DNA of 8,186 bases from JBHIBR01 sp046759145 [NCBI: Nitrospinota bacterium] (GTDB lineage Bacteria > UBA8248): contig JBHIBR010000062.1 in the NCBI GenBank assembly GCA_046759145.1, positions 1 to 8,186 of the forward strand, written 5' to 3'. The notes below the pieces were generated by a model, which ran no database searches, was not told the DNA's origin, and saw only the letters and a program-made list of their open reading frames with translations. Of this stretch, positions 5,969-8,186 are shown in pieces. Positions within the stretch are counted from its first letter, which is position 1. Each line of letters opens with the position of its first letter. The position numbers were made by a program, and so were the translations under genes.

Positions 5969-7197
5969 GAGTCCCTGCCCGGGAGCCCGCCGTAGGCCCG
6001 CTCGACGATGCGCCTCACCGCGTCCTCGAGGGAGAAGTCGTCCTCGTGCCACTCCACGCCGGGGACCCCCTTGACCAGCTCGCGGGCCACCGCGGCTCCC
6101 GGGCCCGTGTAGCGGAGGACGACGGGGAATTCCGCGTAGTCGAGGCCCGCCTCCTTGAGGGCGCGGACGATGCCCGCCACCCGGACGTCCACCCGGGCGA
6201 AGTTGCTCACGTTGCCCGCAAGGAGCAGCCCCTTGAGGCCAGGCTTGCGGAGCACGGCCAGGGCGGCCCGGTACACCTTCTCCTCGTAGCGGCCATAGTG
6301 GCCCCACGTGATGTCGAAGGTTGTGGCGGGCCGGCCGCCGAATTTGTAGAGGAGGCCGAGGCTCAGGAGGCCGCTCCCGCCCCCGCTGACCATGAAACCG
6401 ATGTCGCCCTCCAGCTCGCTGAAGCGGATGGCGCCCACGTGGGGGTCGAGGGCGTCGATCTCCCGCATCTGCCGTTCCAGGGGGGTGAGGGGACGGAAGC
6501 CATTCCCCTCCTCCTCGCCCGCCAGGGGCGCGAGCTCCCGGTGGCGGAAGAGGGCCTGCTCGTCCAGGTTCACCACGGCGGAGCCCGCCACCAGCCGGCC
6601 GCGGGCGTCCCGCACCAGGGGGTTCACCTCCGCCAGGCGGGCGTCGCAGGCGCGGAACAGGCGGTAGAGGCCCGCCGCGAATCGCGCCGCCCCGAGCGCC
6701 TCTTGCCCCCCCAGGCCCGCCCGCTCGCAGAGGTCGAGGGCGCCGAAAACCTCCAGGCCCTCGGTGATGTCCACGGGGAGCGAGAGGAGCCTCTCTGGCC
6801 GCTCGGCGACGAGCTCTTCGACCTCCACGCCCCCCTCGGCGCTGAAGAGCACCACCGGGCTGTTGGCCATGCTGTCGAAGGTGACGGAGAGGAAATACTC
6901 CTGCTGGACCTCCAGCGCTTCGCTCACGAGGAGCCGCCGGACCGGGAAGTTGTGGACCACCATCCCCAGTATCTCCCGGGCGGCTCCCTCCGCCTCCCCG
7001 GGGCTCTGGACCAATCGCACCGCCCCGGCCTTCCCCCGCCGGCCCACCGGCACGAGCGCCTTCAGCACGGCCTTCCCCCCCAGGGACTCCGCCTGGCGGG
7101 CCGCCGCAGCGGGGTCCCCGGCCACGGTGTAGTCGGGGACGAGGAGGCCAAATCTTTTGAGGAGACCCAGCGAATGGTGCTCGAGCAGGCGCGCCAT
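5965..7197 (-). CDS. CoA-ligase beta subunit, ATP-grasp, SucC/ATP-citrate-lyase-like, 410 aa
   Basis: Nucleotide-binding subunit that would phosphorylate the partner's histidine and bind the carboxylic acid. The ATP-grasp fold is recognisable from EHHSLGLLKRFGL (6-18), the lysine/arginine loop VGRRGKAG (51-58), EGGVEVEEL (121-129) and AEVNPL (189-194), with N192 as a Mg ligand. Differences from SucC: the position of the second Mg ligand (Asp213 in E. coli) is Ser206; the substrate loop that is GGGATKERV in SucC reads ITWGHYGRYEEKV (296-308); and the NIFGGIVRCD loop is replaced by GNVSNFARVDVRVAGIVRAL (328-347), which closely resembles IANFTNVAATFKGIVRAI of ATP-citrate lyase. These features suggest a citryl-CoA-synthetase-like or otherwise non-standard member. 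ATG at 7197 is the first plausible start, aligned with family N-termini, though its ribosome binding site is poor. A good promoter lies 64 bases upstream. The pairing with the alpha gene and the divergent Kor gene supports a central-carbon role. Confidence 0.88.
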   Translation of the reverse strand: MARLLEHHSLGLLKRFGLLVPDYTVAGDPAAAARQAESLGGKAVLKALVPVGRRGKAGAVRLVQSPGEAEGAAREILGMVVHNFPVRRLLVSEALEVQQEYFLSVTFDSMANSPVVLFSAEGGVEVEELVAERPERLLSLPVDITEGLEVFGALDLCERAGLGGQEALGAARFAAGLYRLFRACDARLAEVNPLVRDARGRLVAGSAVVNLDEQALFRHRELAPLAGEEEGNGFRPLTPLERQMREIDALDPHVGAIRFSELEGDIGFMVSGGGSGLLSLGLLYKFGGRPATTFDITWGHYGRYEEKVYRAALAVLRKPGLKGLLLAGNVSNFARVDVRVAGIVRALKEAGLDYAEFPVVLRYTGPGAAVARELVKGVPGVEWHEDDFSLEDAVRRIVERAYGGLPGRDS

Positions 7198-7260
7198 CGG
7201 GACTCGGCTGTGGGGGTCCGCCCCCCTGGGGCGAATAAGCTGCCTCGCGGCCGGGTTTTC

Positions 7261-7289
7261 ATGCTAAAGGGGCAGGGCGAGCCGGTCAA
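7261..7289 (-). promoter_or_regulatory. Sigma-70-type promoter of the CoA-ligase operon
   Basis: On the minus strand TTGACC (7289-7284) and TAGCAT (7266-7261) are separated by exactly 17 bases. The -35 matches 5 of 6 consensus bases and the -10 matches 4 of 6, including the key first A and last T. Transcription would start near 7254, giving a leader of about 57 bases before the beta-subunit ATG. Confidence 0.6.
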
Positions 7290-7331
7290 CTCGCGTCGCC
7301 TCTCCATTGATTGGGCCCGGGGGGCAGGCAG

Positions 7332-7347
7332 ATATTGTATACAATAT
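7332..7347. promoter_or_regulatory. Perfect 16-bp palindrome, probable GntR/FadR-family operator
   Basis: ATATTGTATACAATAT is perfectly self-complementary and stands out as an AT-rich island in GC-rich DNA. The core TTGTATACAA has the TnGT...ACnA layout known for GntR-family (FadR/FCD subfamily) operators, which commonly regulate organic-acid metabolism. It lies between the divergent ligase and oxidoreductase genes: 43 bases upstream of the ligase -35 element and about 270 bases upstream of the oxidoreductase start. No regulator gene is in the window. The palindrome is certain; its use as an operator is inferred. Confidence 0.6.
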
Positions 7348-7417
7348 TCGCAAAACCTTTCTCCCTTAAAAATTGGGCGGGAGGGAAAAAACACTGGTAT
7401 GTCCCCGGGGGGGCTTG

Positions 7418-7426
7418 TGCTAGAAT
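7418..7426 (+). promoter_or_regulatory. Candidate extended -10 promoter for the oxidoreductase gene
   Basis: TGCTAGAAT fits the extended -10 form (TG, one base, then TAGAAT against TATAAT). No good -35 hexamer lies 16-18 bases upstream, which extended -10 promoters can tolerate. If used, transcription starts near 7433 and leaves a leader of about 180 bases. Confidence 0.35.
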
Positions 7427-7577
7427 CCAGATGGGAGTGAACGGGCATTTGACCTAGAGCACGCGGGAGGGGGAGTCTTCAACCCCTAGGGGTGACCAGA
7501 GGACCGGGACGACAAAATCCATTAGGGCATGGTGGCGGAAGGGCATAGTCCCTTTCGGCCAGAGGGTTTAGTAGTGT

Positions 7578-7605
7578 GTTGAGGCGTGAGCTCAACCAAG
7601 GGGGA
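7578..7605 (+). promoter_or_regulatory. Hairpin and ribosome binding site ahead of the oxidoreductase start
   Basis: GTTGAG (7578-7583) pairs perfectly with CTCAAC (7591-7596) over a seven-base loop. It ends three bases before an AAGGGGGA ribosome-binding stretch (7598-7605), about ten bases from the ATG at 7616. The hairpin could tune translation, but this is inference. Confidence 0.4.
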
Positions 7606-7615
7606 CCGCAGCAAG

Positions 7616-8186
7616 ATGGCCACTGAGATTACCGTAGGAATCGCAGGCGCCGCCGGCGACGGATTGGACAAGACCGGCGACACCCTCGCCCGCACCGCCG
7701 CCCGCCTGGGACTTCACGTTTTCGCTTACAACAGCTACCAGTCGCTGATCAGAGGGGGGCACACCTGGCTCCGCATCCGGATGGCGGAGGAGAAGGTGGC
7801 CTGCCATGGCGATCGCTTGAGCGTGCTGATCGCCCTCAACGAAGACAGCATCGAGCGGCACGCCCGCCAGGTGGAGCCGGGGGGAGCCATCCTTTACAAC
7901 AGCTCCCGGCTGGCCTGCGACTCCTCCCTGGTGCCCGAGGGGGTGCAGGTGGCCGCCTTGCCCCTGCGAGAGATCACCAAGGACCTGGGCAAGCTGCTGC
8001 CCGTGATGCAGAACACGGTGGCCCTGGGTGCGCCGCTCCACCTGATCGGCTTCGACATCGAGGTCACGGCCGGGCTGGTGGCCGGGACCTTCAAGCATAA
8101 AGGCGCCGAGGTCATCGAGCAGAACGTCAAGGTACTCCGGGCCGGTTACGACTACGCGGTGAAGGAGCTGAAACCCCTCGGCTACC
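7616..8186 (+). CDS. 2-oxoacid:ferredoxin oxidoreductase, gamma domain (KorA-type), 3' end outside window
   Basis: The enzyme catalyses the reversible, CoA- and ferredoxin-linked oxidation of a 2-oxoacid to an acyl-CoA and CO2, most likely 2-oxoglutarate to succinyl-CoA. The visible 190 residues start at ATG 7616. They contain the gamma-domain signatures VGIAGAAGDGLDKTGDTLAR (7-26), NSYQSLIRGGHTWLRIR (39-55) and LIALNEDSIERH (71-82), followed by QNTVALGAPLHLIGF (132-146) and a C-terminal helix. The gamma domain is normally about 190 residues, and the frame is still open at the window edge. The gene is therefore probably the fused gamma-alpha form common in Kor enzymes, with the thiamine-diphosphate beta subunit expected downstream. 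It is divergent from the CoA-ligase pair and shares the control region with it. An indolepyruvate or pyruvate specificity is possible; the GAAGDGLDKTG form and the neighbouring ligase favour 2-oxoglutarate. Confidence 0.88.
   Translation, partial: MATEITVGIAGAAGDGLDKTGDTLARTAARLGLHVFAYNSYQSLIRGGHTWLRIRMAEEKVACHGDRLSVLIALNEDSIERHARQVEPGGAILYNSSRLACDSSLVPEGVQVAALPLREITKDLGKLLPVMQNTVALGAPLHLIGFDIEVTAGLVAGTFKHKGAEVIEQNVKVLRAGYDYAVKELKPLGY

Larger units (their letters stand above)
7198..7615. other. Divergent control region between CoA ligase and oxidoreductase genes
   Basis: Besides the ligase promoter, the 16-bp palindrome and the candidate extended -10, this 418-base spacer holds a perfect 12-bp palindrome ACCCCTAGGGGT (7482-7493). 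It also holds a hairpin-forming stretch around 7535-7566 (AAGGG-CATAGT-CCCTT with an interrupted outer stem) and a hairpin GTTGAG-7 bases-CTCAAC (7578-7596) directly before the purine-rich ribosome binding site at 7599-7605. No protein-coding gene is apparent; the open minus-strand frames are low-complexity. Confidence 0.5.

Noticed and set aside
5969-6307. N-terminal extension of the SucD-like frame to 413 residues
   Set aside because: The extension lies within the upstream beta-subunit gene in another frame; family similarity begins at the ATG at 5968, which overlaps the beta stop by ATGA.
6046-7440. 464-residue plus-strand open frame over the ATP-grasp subunit
   Set aside because: It is low-complexity sequence without family features, antisense to a well-supported enzyme gene.
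7592-8130. Minus-strand open frames under the oxidoreductase gene
   Set aside because: They are antisense shadows of a clearly recognisable KorA-type gene.

Overview
The window comes from a GC-rich bacterial chromosome and looks Gram-negative: it has a membrane haem b protein, a small secreted lipoprotein with a classical lipobox, and a membrane-anchored GGDEF/EAL protein. The pairing of a ferredoxin-type 2-oxoacid oxidoreductase with a CoA-ligase gene pair points to central carbon metabolism with ferredoxin-dependent steps, as in many anaerobic or microaerophilic environmental lineages. I cannot assign a phylum. No tRNA, rRNA, CRISPR array or intact transposase was seen.

Layout, left to right. 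(1) 1-1495, minus strand: a membrane cytochrome b of the thiosulfate-reductase/b561 type, running off the left edge, and a half-size 169-residue permease upstream of it. The two genes overlap by ATGA. (2) 1721-1910, plus strand: a 42-residue lipoprotein gene with its own ribosome binding site and a very strong intrinsic terminator, divergent from the permease. (3) 2150-2332, plus strand: a broken MerR-type DNA-binding domain bounded by two in-frame TGA codons. (4) 2280-4379, minus strand: a full-length GGDEF/EAL cyclic-di-GMP protein with visibly lower GC than its surroundings. It probably arrived by transfer, and its extra C-terminal tail runs into the high-GC flank. (5) 4380-5065: about 690 bases of lower-GC DNA with no convincing intact gene. 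It holds a possible small ORF, an eroded coding relic, a repeated GGGGAGAGATT motif and hairpins. (6) 5066-7197, minus strand: an ATP-grasp beta subunit and a CoA-binding alpha subunit of the succinyl-CoA synthetase superfamily, overlapping by ATGA. The beta subunit has ATP-citrate-lyase/citryl-CoA-synthetase-like features. (7) 7198-7615: a divergent control region with a good sigma-70-type promoter for the ligase genes, a perfect 16-bp palindrome that looks like a GntR/FadR-family operator, and a structured leader. (8) 7616-8186, plus strand: the start of a 2-oxoacid:ferredoxin oxidoreductase (KorA-like gamma domain), cut by the right edge.

Regions 6-8 plausibly work together. The oxidoreductase would make or consume an acyl-CoA (succinyl-CoA if it acts on 2-oxoglutarate), and the ligase pair would interconvert an acyl-CoA and ATP. 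If the ligase is citryl-CoA-type, the set fits a reductive or reversible TCA cycle; if it is succinyl-CoA-type, it fits an anaerobic-style oxidative segment. This assignment is inference from sequence motifs read by eye.
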